DNA of 64,000 nt from Lepus europaeus. Lineage: Eukaryota > Chordata > Mammalia > Lagomorpha > Leporidae. The position numbers and the translations under genes were made by a program. Below the pieces are notes generated by a model. That model did no database searches, was not told the origin of the DNA, and saw only the letters and a program-made list of their open reading frames with translations. This document shows, piece by piece, positions 52,501 through 57,666 of the stretch. The first letter of the stretch is position 1. Every line of letters starts with the position of its first letter. The stretch spans positions 120,896,275-120,960,274 of the forward strand of contig NC_084834.1 of assembly GCF_033115175.1 (NCBI RefSeq), written 5' to 3'.

Positions 52501-54609
52501 ATGATACCTGCCCTTGTTTTATTTATTTTTATTGTAGGAAAATGCACATTAAATTTACCATCTTAACCATTTTTAAATATACAATTCTATAGTATTGGAT
52601 TGATATTGTGGACCCGAGCTCCAAAACGCTCTTCATTTTGCAGAACTGAAACTCTAACCTCTGAAACAACTTCTCCTTCTCTCATGCCCTAGCCTCTGGC
52701 AAGTACCCTGCTTTCTATTTGGCTGAATTTGATTATATACCTCATAGAAGTGCAGTCATACAATAATCGGCTTTTTTGTGACTGATCTCACTTTGTTTAT
52801 TATCCTCAAGATTCCCTAATGTTGTAGCACGTATTAGAATTTCCTTCCTTTTTAATACTGAATAATACATTCTGTTTGTACGTTCATCCATAGATGGACA
52901 CCAGGGTTGCTTCCCTCTTTGGTGATTGTGGATAGGAGAGTGTAGATTGTGGGTACTTTGTAATATAAATTAATATATTAAATATAAATAAAAAGTGTTA
53001 GACTCTGCTTTCATTCTGCTGGGAGTACACCCAGAAGAGGAATTTCTGAATCATATGGTAATTCTATTTTAATGTGGTTTTAATAACTATAGCCTTATTT
53101 AAGGATCTCTACTGGGGCAAGTCTTTTTCAAAATTCGACATAATTGTTGGAATTAGTCAAGTGAAATATCCTGTTGAATGCTTATTCAAATCCCATTTGT
53201 AGATTGCTGGTAAAGTAACATCCTAATAACTGTAACTGTTGCCATCTGTGATTTAAATATATCTATCTTGTCACTTATTGTGATCTTCATGTTTTTACAA
53301 TTAATTTTGTAATGTTCCTTATAAAAGTTGAGTTCATCTAGTACTTAGCAATAAATTTACCGAAATGATGAACATGCAGGGATGGGGGATTTTTGGCTAT
53401 CAGCTCAGTTCTTTTTCTGTTGTTAGATATATTTAGGCTTGCCTTCTTGGATGTATTTTAGTAACTTGTATTTTTTTTCTCTAAGCTTTCTTATTAACAT
53501 TTTCTGACATATTTGCATGTTTTTTCAAAGGAGTCCTGTGGCTTTTACAATCTTGTAAGAGTTTTCATCTTTATGAGAATTCCCATTTACCTACATCTTC
53601 ACCAGATCCTGGTATCATTAGACTATTATTTTTTGGCAAGCTGAAGGATATGAAATGGGATCTTGTCACTGGTTATGTTCCATGCAAATTCTTTGTTATT
53701 TGGTTTCTCGTCTTTTCTCGCCTGAGGTGCATCTATCCGTCTCTTCAAACTCTTGATTTTGTTGGCTATCCCTGGTTTTTTGCTTTGCTATTTTTGCTAA
53801 AATATTCTCTTCCTCATATCCCTTCTAGTATCCTTAGGTTTACTTTATTATTCTTTCCTTAGCTTCTTTAACTTTTATTTTAAATATTTTATTTATTTAT
53901 TTGAGAGGTAGAGTTACAGAGGGAGAGACAGAGAGAAAGGTCTTCTATCTGCTGGTTCACTCCCCAAATGGCTGCAACAGCTGGAGCTGAGCCAATCTGA
54001 AGCCAGGAGCCAGGAGCTTTTTCCAGGTCTCCCACATGGGTGCAGGGGGCCCAACGACTTGGGTCATCTTCCGCTGCTTTCCCAGGCCATAAGCAGGGAA
54101 CTGGATTGGAAGTGGAATAGCTGGGGCATGAACTGGTACCCATATGGGATGCCAGCTCCACAGGCAGAGACTTAGCCTACTGCACCACAGTGCTGGCTAA
54201 AACTTCCTTAACTTTTAAGCCATTTATTTGCAATCATGTAAAAATAATTATTTTAATTATAATTTCTTACTTTAAGTGTAACTTTGCTGTATCCAGTGTT
54301 TGATATTCTAGTACTTTCATTGTTATCCAGTTTTGATTATCATTTCTATATTAATGTTATTAGTGTCAACTTATTTTTTCATATAGATGAGAAACTTTTC
54401 TATTTTAAAGGTTTTTTTTTATCTGACTAAACATTATGGGTTATTTTTTTGCAGAACTTGAATGGAAGCTAGCAGAAGTTGGAGCAATTCAGACTGATTT
54501 GGAAGCAAACCCCAAAAAAGGCATTATAGATATGATGATGTCTTCAATTAGAAACACTTCCATTTATGATGACAGTAATAGTTCCAACAGTGATAATGAT
54601 ACCAAATAG
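9174..54609 (+). CDS. PDCL2: Phosducin-like protein 2, complete six-exon gene
   Basis: Coding exons: 9174-9179, 32331-32451, 33014-33104, 40280-40423, 47608-47816 and 54455-54609. They sum to 726 nt, or 241 codons plus TAG, the length I recall for human PDCL2. All donors are GT and all acceptors AG, and the phases join without a break. The N-terminal third has the DPNEDTEWN motif, GILPPKEE and an acidic helix (DDFDEEDMQ). From about residue 85 to 200 lies the thioredoxin-like domain ([49 protein letters not shown]). It lacks a CxxC redox centre, as in other phosducin-like proteins. The tail is Ser/Asp/Asn-rich and ends NDTK. Family members bind the chaperonin CCT/TRiC as co-chaperones, and PDCL2 is the male-germ-cell member. 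PDCL3 was considered, but [17 protein letters not shown] and the tail fit PDCL2. The product appears intact. Confidence 0.96.
9273..9350 (+). repeat. 29-bp tandem repeat with GAAA-loop hairpins
   Basis: Two full copies (9273-9301, 9302-9330) and a partial third (from 9331) lie just inside PDCL2 intron 1. Copy 1 starts with the perfect inverted repeat CTGGGA-GAAA-TCCCAG; copy 2 has one change in the stem. Confidence 0.75.
9860..10164 (-). repeat. C repeat (CSINE)
   Basis: AAAGATTTATTTGAAAGAG through ATAGGGCTGGCCCC, preceded by an (AT)n microsatellite (9839-9858). First repeat of PDCL2 intron 1. Confidence 0.9.
10455..10752 (-). repeat. C repeat (CSINE)
   Basis: TTTAAGATTTATTTATTTTC through GCCACAACACCAG. 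Confidence 0.85.
11012..11278 (-). repeat. Older C-type SINE
   Basis: TTTATTTGAGAGACACAATG start and a GGGAGCTGGAGTCAGGAG body: the older subfamily also seen at 42125 and 44153, with a different middle section from the young copies. Confidence 0.7.
11512..11810 (-). repeat. C repeat (CSINE)
   Basis: TTTTTTACTTATTTATTTGAG start, body with CTTCTTCTGGGTCTCCCATG, ends CTACTGCGCCACTC. Confidence 0.88.
12600..12738 (+). repeat. C repeat (CSINE), 3' part
   Basis: 5'-truncated sense copy: GACTGGGCCAGCCCTCACTG, GTGAACCAATGGATGGAAGC, CT-rich tract, ATAAATAAAATT and poly-A. Confidence 0.75.
13506..13871 (-). repeat. C repeat (CSINE) inside L1
   Basis: Minus copy with an expanded GGGA/GGGAAG-rich tract, flanked by CTCAAATGATTTT (13493-13505) and CTCAAATGGTTTT (13872-13884). 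Confidence 0.9.
14325..14697 (+). mobile_element. MaLR/MER-type LTR-like repeat inside L1
   Basis: GTTTGAATGTGTCC, a GGAGGTGATTACATTATTATG block, ATGGGATTAGATGCCCTTAC, CATGTGAGGACCCACATTCC, CTTCCTGGCCTCTAGAACTG. L1 reads on at both sides. The same family, in the other orientation, flanks 49057-49729. Exact family name not resolved. Confidence 0.55.
15481..15580 (+). repeat. C repeat (CSINE), 5' part only
   Basis: GGGGCCGGCATTGTGGAAAAG through CTACTTTACATCCAGC, ending exactly where the ERV 5' LTR begins. Confidence 0.8.
15581..16563 (+). repeat. 5' LTR of the 15.6-26.5 kb ERV
   Basis: Begins TGTATA, as does the 3' copy at 26451. The first ~95 bases align with that copy at roughly 70% by eye, including TTTTGACATAAG versus GTTTGACATAAG and the following CA(T/C)TGTGAA. 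An AATAAA at 16351-16356 would place the R/U5 boundary nearby. The right end is set by the primer binding site and does not show a clean CA. Confidence 0.6.
16351..16356 (+). promoter_or_regulatory. LTR polyadenylation signal AATAAA
   Basis: A single canonical hexamer in the right third of the 5' LTR, about 210 bp before the primer binding site, a usual R-U5 arrangement. Being sense to PDCL2, it could end transcripts early within intron 1. Confidence 0.45.
16564..16582 (+). promoter_or_regulatory. Retroviral primer binding site, tRNA-Leu-like
   Basis: TGGTGTAGTCAGCAGGATT begins with TGGTGT and ends with GGATT, as does the complement of the tRNA-Leu 3' end used by ERV-L elements; about 13 of 19 positions agree from memory. 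It lies directly after the LTR, as required. Confidence 0.45.
16740..18530 (+). pseudogene. Gag-like remnant of the ERV
   Basis: Three open pieces in changing frames flank the C repeat at 17118-17454: about 16745-17116, 17458-17787 (two overlapping frames) and 18250-18530. The last piece is rich in Arg, Asn and Pro ([29 protein letters not shown]) and shows no Cys-Cys-His-Cys knuckle. That resembles the basic nucleic-acid-binding Gag C-terminus of spumaviruses more than other retroviral nucleocapsids. The assignment rests on position and composition; no capsid homology motif was recognised. Confidence 0.4.
17118..17454 (+). repeat. C repeat (CSINE) in ERV gag remnant
   Basis: Young full sense copy flanked by GAAAATGTAGAGATG and GAAAATGCAGAGATG. 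Open frames across it (up to 185 codons) are SINE sequence. Confidence 0.93.
18536..18868 (+). repeat. C repeat (CSINE) in ERV
   Basis: Full sense copy from GGGGGCTGGTGCTACAGCTC to CACTCTGCCTGTCAAAAA, inserted between the Gag-like and RNase H remnants. Confidence 0.93.
18960..19200 (+). pseudogene. RNase H remnant of ERV pol
   Basis: From 19011 the frame reads [10 protein letters not shown], the DSxxxxN core of retroviral RNase H. An aromatic-rich stretch (IW, NW, YY, IWC, DYW) follows, then a His-Glu segment near 19160. One in-frame stop interrupts it. Protease and the reverse transcriptase YxDD region, expected upstream, are not found. Confidence 0.65.
19257..19924 (+). pseudogene. Integrase remnant of ERV pol
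   Basis: The frame from 19629 contains DIYSGVG (Asp at 19680), IESDQGSYF (second catalytic Asp at 19794) and SGFIERL (catalytic Glu at 19902). Exactly 35 residues lie between the last two acidic residues, and HLAYNP precedes the Glu as in ERV-L/spuma integrases. The first catalytic Asp and the zinc-binding domain lie in the less readable 19257-19628 part, which includes a 95-codon open frame. The coding region is cut at 19925 by a C repeat and resumes, decayed, after 20157. Confidence 0.75.
19925..20143 (+). repeat. C repeat (CSINE), 5'-truncated, in ERV integrase
   Basis: Starts mid-element at CCTGGGAAAGCAGCAGAAG and is flanked by the perfect duplication AGAGAACTGCAATT (19911-19924 and 20144-20157). 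Confidence 0.93.
20158..20940 (+). pseudogene. Decayed 3' pol / pol-env boundary of the ERV
   Basis: AT-rich internal sequence continuing from the integrase after the SINE duplication. Stops occur in every frame and no motif could be assigned. By position it should hold the integrase C-terminal domain and the approach to env. Confidence 0.35.
20956..21282 (-). repeat. C repeat (CSINE) in ERV
   Basis: Full minus copy flanked by the perfect 17-bp duplication CTAAAAACATAATTTTT (20939-20955 and 21283-21299). Confidence 0.95.
22029..22078 (+). repeat. (CTA)n/(CTG)n triplet repeat in env remnant
   Basis: About ten CTA/ACT units followed by GCTGCTGCTGCT. It interrupts the Env-like region and could account for one frame change. 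Confidence 0.85.
23636..23964 (-). repeat. C repeat (CSINE) in ERV env remnant
   Basis: Full minus copy with a (GA)n tract, flanked by CATGCAATTTTT (23624-23635 and 23965-23976). Confidence 0.95.
26425..26450 (+). promoter_or_regulatory. Possible polypurine tract before the 3' LTR
   Basis: A purine-rich stretch (AGGAGTCAGAGAATGGAA) ends directly at the TGTATA of the 3' LTR, as the plus-strand primer site should. It has been degraded by two pyrimidines. Confidence 0.4.
26451..26547 (+). repeat. 3' LTR of the ERV, truncated
   Basis: Aligns with the first ~95 bases of the 5' LTR, then gives way to L1 sequence (AGATAATATGATCTTATATA, the L1 ORF2 region after the FADD motif). About 90% of this LTR is missing. 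Confidence 0.65.
26669..26977 (+). repeat. C repeat (CSINE) inside L1
   Basis: Full sense copy with a (CT)n tract (about 26885-26920) and ATAAATCTTTAAAAAAA tail. Confidence 0.92.
27653..27974 (-). repeat. C repeat (CSINE) inside L1
   Basis: Minus copy flanked by AAAATGAATTAAA on both sides. Confidence 0.93.
28271..28572 (+). repeat. C repeat (CSINE) inside L1
   Basis: Sense copy TGGGTTGGCATTGTGGCAT to AATAAATAAGTAAGTCTTAAA. Confidence 0.88.
28619..29936 (-). mobile_element. Antisense L1 inserted into sense L1, internal deletion
   Basis: Minus-strand L1: 3' UTR and ORF2 C-terminus (28619-29115), then directly RT-domain sequence (29116-29936, minus frame with [16 protein letters not shown] and [16 protein letters not shown]). 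About 1.5 kb of ORF2 between them is absent. Flanked by AATAAGCATTTCTT (28605-28618) and AATAAGTATTTCTT (29937-29950). Carries a C repeat at 29168-29552. Confidence 0.8.
29168..29552 (-). repeat. C repeat (CSINE) inside antisense L1
   Basis: Minus copy with a ~21-base poly-T, a duplicated GGGACAGGATCGGTGCC unit near 29440-29475, and perfect flanks TGATTTCTTTTTCTT (29153-29167 and 29553-29567). Confidence 0.95.
30881..32187. other. Intron 1 sequence, probable old LTR/MER remnants
   Basis: 31150-31650 has the look of a diverged LTR- or MER-type repeat (GGGGGCTGACTTGAAAGTATG, GCCAGCGAGCAAGGGAGTCC). A 103-codon open frame (31318-31629) crosses it and is not regarded as a gene. The rest is AT-rich with nothing recognised. 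Confidence 0.35.
32188..32268 (+). repeat. C repeat (CSINE), 3' fragment
   Basis: GGGGAGTGAACCAGCAGATG then CTTTCAAATAAGTAAAAATA; it ends about 60 bp before PDCL2 exon 2. Confidence 0.75.
32331..32451 (+). CDS. PDCL2: PDCL2 coding exon 2
   Basis: Begins after GTGTGGTGTAG and encodes [15 protein letters not shown] through LRLQKEAM plus the first base of a Val codon; donor G|GTATAG. Phase 0 in, phase 1 out. Confidence 0.95.
32550..32665 (+). repeat. MIR-like fragment
   Basis: TTTTAAAATGAGAATGGTGAC, AAGTTAGTAACAGAGCTGAA match the 3' half of a MIR element within PDCL2 intron 2. Confidence 0.45.
33014..33104 (+). CDS. PDCL2: PDCL2 coding exon 3
   Basis: Follows TTGTTTTAG and encodes (V)[29 protein letters not shown] plus two bases of Arg; donor AG|GTACAG. 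Intron 2 before it is only 562 bp, the one short intron of the gene. Confidence 0.95.
33625..34800 (+). mobile_element. L1-derived segments (5' UTR-like and 3' UTR-like)
   Basis: 33640-33800 has AAGCTCCAAGAACCACCTTT and ACAACTAAACTGGCAGAAAC as in L1 5' UTRs. 34590-34760 has CTGGTGGTTCCCAGGGCCTG and GTGGTGATGGTTACACAAC as in L1 3' UTRs. A C repeat sits between (33816-34139). The coding body is missing. Confidence 0.5.
33816..34139 (+). repeat. C repeat (CSINE)
   Basis: Sense copy flanked by ATATGAGTTGCAG and ATATGAGTTACAG. Confidence 0.93.
34840..35159 (-). repeat. C repeat (CSINE)
   Basis: Minus copy; CTCCAACCAGTTTTTAAAA at the left recurs as CTCCAACCATTTTAGAA at the right. Confidence 0.9.
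35553..35887 (+). repeat. C repeat (CSINE), nested copy 1
   Basis: Full sense copy; flanks GATATAGAT and GATATAGAG. Confidence 0.9.
36028..36386 (-). repeat. C repeat (CSINE), nested copy 2
   Basis: Full minus copy with a (GA)n tract (about 36078-36108); flanks CTTGGGCCATTTT and CTTGGGCCATCTT, which are C-repeat body sequence of the host copy. Confidence 0.92.
36526..38207. other. Intron 3 sequence with long poly-A
   Basis: No gene or named repeat recognised. A 37-base pure poly-A run lies at 37298-37334. Open frames of 121 and 89 codons on opposite strands at 36842-37207 overlap and are not supported. The 37700-37990 part may be an old LTR. Confidence 0.4.
38208..38510 (+). repeat. C repeat (CSINE)
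   Basis: GTCTGGGCATTATGGCACAA to AAATAAATAAATCAAAAAG. Confidence 0.87.
38640..39235 (+). repeat. MIR split by a C repeat
   Basis: Left part ACTGAGTGCTCACTGTGTGC with CAATCTCCAGCAATCCCATG; right part from 39119 (GGGGGAAATCAAACTTTCG, AATTGCCCAAATGCATGCC). The C repeat 38777-39115 lies between. Confidence 0.65.
38777..39115 (+). repeat. C repeat (CSINE) inside MIR
   Basis: Full sense copy from GGGGCCGGCACTGTGGCATA to CAAATAAATAAATAATC. Confidence 0.92.
39440..39480 (+). repeat. C repeat 3' fragment
   Basis: CCTTCTCTGTCTCTCTGCC then CTCAAATAAAACAAC; very short. Confidence 0.4.
39668..40009 (-). repeat. C repeat (CSINE) with (GT)n
   Basis: Minus copy in which the usual GA tract is replaced by GGCGGCGGGG(GT)n (about 39720-39754). 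Confidence 0.9.
40280..40423 (+). CDS. PDCL2: PDCL2 coding exon 4
   Basis: Follows TTTTTTAATTAG. Encodes (R)[19 protein letters not shown] through [11 protein letters not shown] plus two bases of Ser; donor AG|GTAATT. It covers the basic helix and the first strand of the thioredoxin-like fold. Confidence 0.95.
40676..40951 (+). repeat. Older tRNA-derived SINE
   Basis: GGGTGGGCATTTAGCCTAGC and GGGTCCTGGGTTTGATACC look like A- and B-box promoter regions; ends TCTCAAATAGATAAATACAT. An older C-type subfamily. Confidence 0.75.
40985..41760. repeat. Old L1 3' UTR-like fragments around an unidentified insert
   Basis: GTGAACATTTTGCCATAATT, CATCAGCATGTATCTTC and, after about 480 bp, CAGATTTTCCCAACTGAC resemble an ancient L1ME 3' UTR. 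The sequence between (41140-41620) is unassigned. Confidence 0.35.
42125..42445 (-). repeat. Older C-type SINE
   Basis: TTTATTTGGTTGAGAGAGAC, GAGCTGGGTGTCGAACCCTG; same subfamily as 11012. Confidence 0.7.
42533..42832 (-). repeat. C repeat (CSINE) with (CA)n
   Basis: TGTATTTGAAAGGCAGAGTG then (CA)n (42562-42582); ends GCACCACAGTGCCCAGCCCC. Confidence 0.87.
43018..43374 (-). repeat. C repeat (CSINE), young
   Basis: Pyrimidine-rich start, GAAAGGCAGAGTGGACAGTG, ends CGCAGCACCGGCCC. Confidence 0.93.
43710..44056 (-). repeat. C repeat (CSINE), young
   Basis: Minus copy with long T-rich start, flanked by TTAGTATGTAACATTT and CTAGTATGTAACATTT. Confidence 0.93.
44153..44460 (-). repeat. Older C-type SINE
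   Basis: TTTATTTTAGAAAGGCTTTTC start and GAGCATTGAGCCCTGGTCC body; ends GGCCAAGTGCCTGCCCC. Its right edge abuts the next copy. Confidence 0.7.
44474..44789 (-). repeat. C repeat (CSINE), young
   Basis: Flanked by GAAAAGGTTAGTTTTT on both sides; body slightly shortened near 44560. Confidence 0.94.
44790..47607. other. Intron 4 sequence, no gene recognised
   Basis: 45770-45960 has a MIR-like layout (GGGGCTGCAAAGGCAGATAG). A (GT)n/(GC) microsatellite lies at about 46540-46572. Overlapping opposite-strand frames of about 90-110 codons at 46858-47196 lie in purine-rich sequence and are not supported as genes. Confidence 0.4.
47608..47816 (+). CDS. PDCL2: PDCL2 coding exon 5
   Basis: Follows CCTTTTTAG. 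Encodes (S)[17 protein letters not shown] through [12 protein letters not shown] plus one base; donor G|GTAATG. It holds the core of the thioredoxin-like domain, including the cis-Pro-type LPTIFVY strand. Confidence 0.95.
47975..48250 (+). repeat. L2-like fragment
   Basis: TTGCTTAAAATACTCAATGG and the following AT-rich C/T-biased text resemble an L2 element body. Confidence 0.4.
48265..48335 (-). repeat. C repeat (CSINE), severely 5'-truncated
   Basis: Only the tail and GA tract are present, yet it is flanked by ATAACCCTGGATT on both sides: a true short insertion, not decay. Confidence 0.85.
49057..49729 (-). repeat. C repeat (CSINE), split host copy
   Basis: Parts 49057-49275 and 49631-49729 join colinearly. 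The whole inserted into the MER-like repeat with flanks AGATGCTGAC and AGATGTTGAC. Confidence 0.88.
49276..49630 (+). repeat. C repeat (CSINE), nested
   Basis: Full sense copy with (CT)n and a 20-base poly-A; AGTGGAGCAG before it recurs as AATGGAGCAG after it. Confidence 0.92.
50170..50470 (-). mobile_element. Old L1 3' end, antisense
   Basis: TTTTTAATAACTTTTAACTA, GCTGTGCGACCATCAGCCTC, AAGCTCTGTGCCCATTAAAC, GTGAATTTGACTATTCTATG: reverse complement of an L1M 3' UTR. Confidence 0.6.
50605..50927 (-). repeat. C repeat (CSINE)
   Basis: AAAGATTTATTTTTTTATTTG to GCCACAGGGCTGGCCCC. Confidence 0.9.
51068..51397 (-). repeat. C repeat (CSINE)
   Basis: TTTAAAAAAAGATTTTATTT to GCGCCATGGCTCTTGCCCC. 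Confidence 0.9.
51505..51833 (-). repeat. C repeat (CSINE)
   Basis: TTTTTTTTAAAGAAGATTTC to GCCACAGTGCTGGCCCC. Confidence 0.9.
51866..52513 (-). repeat. C repeat (CSINE), split host copy
   Basis: Parts 51866-52047 and 52360-52513 are one older minus copy. Confidence 0.85.
52048..52359 (+). repeat. C repeat (CSINE), nested
   Basis: Sense copy with poly-A; flanks AGAACTCAGGTACCTG and AGAATTCAGGCACCTG. Confidence 0.92.
52514..53110 (-). mobile_element. Old L1 3' end, antisense
   Basis: AAATTTACCATCTTAACCAT, CAGAACTGAAACTCTAACC, TTTTTTGTGACTGATCTCAC, TTCATCCATAGATGGACACC: reverse complement of L1M ORF2 end/3' UTR. It may continue, diverged, to about 53650. Confidence 0.65.
53880..54198 (-). 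repeat. C repeat (CSINE)
   Basis: TTAAATATTTTATTTATTTATTTG to GCACCACAGTGCTGGC; ends 256 bp before PDCL2 exon 6. Confidence 0.9.
54455..54609 (+). CDS. PDCL2: PDCL2 terminal coding exon 6
   Basis: Follows ATTTTTTTGCAG. Encodes (E)[19 protein letters not shown], then a Ser/Asn/Asp-rich tail ending NDTK and TAG. No canonical AATAAA is seen in the next 700 bp outside SINE sequence. The nearest outside a repeat is near 55584, so the 3' UTR end is undetermined. Confidence 0.95.
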
Positions 54610-55002
54610 AAATATTTGGTAAATATCATCACAGTACATGTATATGGAATGTTTTATTTACTGCTGCCTTTATAATGGAAACCAGAAAGCTTATCGATTG
54701 ATTGATTTTCATTTTTATATTAGAATCACAGTTTATATGTCATTTCAAAAATGTTCAGGTATTTCACAATATTCATTGCTTCCAACAAAACCAGTATTTC
54801 TACTAAACTCTTAACATTTCTCTGTGACACAGCCTTTTACACAGCCTTTTATGCTTGACACAAACACAAAAATTCCAAGTTCTCTGTGTTGCCTGTTCTC
54901 TCCAAAGAGACCCGGGAGTGAAAATAATGGGGAAACCATAACAATTTCATGTAAGTCAACATATATTTTTTAACATTTAAAAAATCATTTTCAATATTTG
55001 GG

Positions 55003-55145
55003 GGATGGAGACCAAGACACAAATGGAGATCTTCCATATACTATTTCACTCCCCAGATACCTACAACAGTCAAGGCTGTGCTAAACCAAAGCCAGGAGCC
55101 TCAAACAGTCTGGGTCTCCCATGTGGCTGGCAGGCACTCAAGTAC
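55003..55145 (-). repeat. C repeat (CSINE) fragment, head of inverted pair
   Basis: AGATCTTCCATATACTATTTC and CTAAACCAAAGCCAGGAGCC read as a minus C repeat that stops near 55145. Confidence 0.7.
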
Positions 55146-55365
55146 TCTGCTAATGGCCTGGGAAAAGCAACAGAAGATGGCCCAAGGGACTGGGCCCCTG
55201 CCATCCACGTGGGAGACTGGGTTGAAGCTTCTGGCTCCTGGCTCGAGGCTGGCCCAGCCCTGGCTATGTGGCCATTTGGGGAGTGAACCAGCAGATGGAA
55301 GATTCATTCTCTCTCTCTCTCTCTCTTTCTCTTACTCTTTCAAATAGATAAATAAATCTTTTAAA
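55146..55365 (+). repeat. C repeat (CSINE), 5'-truncated
   Basis: CTCTGCTAATGGCCTGGGAAA through (CT)n and ATAAATAAATCTTTT; directly adjoins the minus fragment. Confidence 0.85.
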
Positions 55366-56724
55366 AATTTACTATTTAATAGTATAATGTGAAGATTCTG
55401 AAAATATGTAAGAAACATCCCCACTCATTTTGTATTCTAAATAATTCTGTTAAGTTAGAGAAGAAAATTACCAAGTATTCCCACTAATAATCAAATTATA
55501 GAATCATTAGGATAGTATGACATGTAAATTTCTAAATTCTGAGGCGAGGTGAGAAAAATATATTATGTACGGAACTTATCTGTTTTAATAAAAATTAGAA
55601 AATAATTCATCCTGAGAAAATGTATAATGTGAGGACACTGCAGAAAACTTACAGGATGTTTTACGTTGGCATATTAATGACCACCATTTTTGGAAGAAGG
55701 AGTGGGAAATCCAGCCTACAGGAGTTCGGCTCTACATTGCATTCTTCCACTTTCTGATGACCCACGATTCACATTATAGATGTCCACCAATGTTTGTAAG
55801 AGAATCTAGAGTGAGTTTCAATGCTTAGATTACGAACATGTATGGGTGAGAATTGGAGCAATTTAACATGAAGTCAAGAAAAGTTTCTTTGTTGCTGTTG
55901 GTTAGAAGTTAGAGACTTTAGATGTTGCAGAGAACTGAAAAGTAGATTATTCCCATTAATAGCATTATTTTAATTCACCAAATAGGATAAAATCATGTCA
56001 GAGAATTACCTAGTTATCTTGACACAACTTCCCTTAATAAATGAATGGATACATTGCTATACAGGATAAAATGGTTGTGGGTGTGAGGGAGAGGCATAGT
56101 ATCATAAAGTTAACACTGTAATTCTAATGCCACTTGGTATATATAAACATGAACACATTTGCCCTCCAATTGAAACCAAATGCAAGATGTTCCCCTAAAA
56201 GTGATCTTCCTTAAGTAAATACATATTTATCTGCTTTGTTAAGTTAAAATTAGCAGAGGAAGTAATTATAGTACTTAGGATAGCTGAAAATGAAGGTATA
56301 TATTTCCTTTCTAACTCTTAGCTCATAGTCAAGTGACAATCAGTTTTCACACAGAAACACATTTCTGAAGACTTTATCATGTGTAAGAATTGCACAATGA
56401 TAGCATGTTAGAACTGGCTCATTGATTCCAGCCCCTCTCTTCTGCAGAGTGCACATGCATATGCTAGCCAGGACTCTTGCCTGGTGACAAAGGTCCCTGC
56501 TACTTCAAAACACCTGTCATTTAAGTAAGGCATACATATTTGTCAGAATGTGAGTAAATTACTTAACATATAATCTCATTTCCCATTTTATTGAATGAAC
56601 TTTTGTTTGATGGGATAGAAACTTAGCAGTTTTATTGCCCAATATTCAACTGTTTGACCTACAAAAAGATTGTATTTCACCTATTTCCATTGTCTTTTCT
56701 TTGCCAACATGCTCTATTGAACTC
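55366..56724. other. Intergenic sequence, nothing recognised
   Basis: AT-rich DNA downstream of PDCL2. It might hold PDCL2 3' UTR sequence if an AATAAA near 55584 is used, but nothing supports that directly. Confidence 0.35.
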
Positions 56725-56915
56725 CCTTTCCTCCTTTGTAGTGCTTTGCTTGTCAAAACGTCATCCTGGAATCACCAGTATTCCCGGAGAACTTGAGGGA
56801 ATTACAGACTCTCTGGCCCCATGCCAGACGTAGTGAAAGGGGATTTTCATTTTAAGGTGATTCCAGGTGATGATACTCACATTAAAGTCTGAGAAGCACT
56901 GGGCAGCAAACCCCT
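56725..56915 (+). mobile_element. MER5-type DNA transposon (hAT-Charlie)
   Basis: GGAATCACCAGTATTCCCGG, AGAACTTGAGG, AAGGTGATTCCAGGTGATG, AAGTCTGAGAAGCACTGGG: both ends of a MER5A/B-like nonautonomous element. Confidence 0.65.
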
Positions 56916-56989
56916 TGAAGATGGCTGAGCCTGTTCTTTAACTCTTTCCCCACACTCTATTTTTTTTGTTTTAAATAGAAACCTTGGGT

Positions 56990-57313
56990 ATTTTTTAAAG
57001 TATTTATTTATTTATTTGAGAGGTAGTGTTACAGACAGTGAGAGGGAGTTGACAGAGAGAGATCTTCTGTCCTCTAGTTCACTCCCCAGATGGCCACAAA
57101 GCCTGGAGCTGTGCCGATCTGAAGCCAGGAACCAGGCGCTTCCTCCCAGCCCCACGTGGGTGCAGGGGCCCAAGGACTTGGGCTATCCTCCACTGCTTTC
57201 CCAGGCCACAGCGGAGAGCTGGATTGGAAGAGCAGCTGGGACTAGAACCAGTGCCCATATGGGATGCTGGCACTGCAGGTGGTGGCTTTACCTGCTACGC
57301 CACAGCGCCGGCC
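56990..57313 (-). repeat. C repeat (CSINE)
   Basis: TTAAAGTATTTATTTATTTATTTG to GCCACAGCGCCGGCC. Confidence 0.92.
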
Positions 57314-57666
57314 TCTTATGAAATCTGTCCATTTTAAACTCCAGCCTCAGCTCCAAGTCACACATTGTCTCACTGAACTTGCAACTCAAGGAACTTGCAG
57401 ATGGACGGTGCGGTTCGTTTTTAACCAGTTATTTCCCTATCCTTTGCAGAACCATCCTTCTGGTGCTGAGTACCGGGAAGAGGTGTAGGGCTGAAAAGAA
57501 TGTTTCTCTGGGCCATGCACACTGCATTCAGATGTTCACTCTTTAATGGGTACCTTGAGTTCTAGAAGCCCTGAGGCAGCCTCCCCACGGCATGGACCCA
57601 CAGAGGGGCAGGTCAGGGTTCTCTCCTCCCTCTTGCTGCTAGAATCTTCCCCCCTTAGGCATCAAG

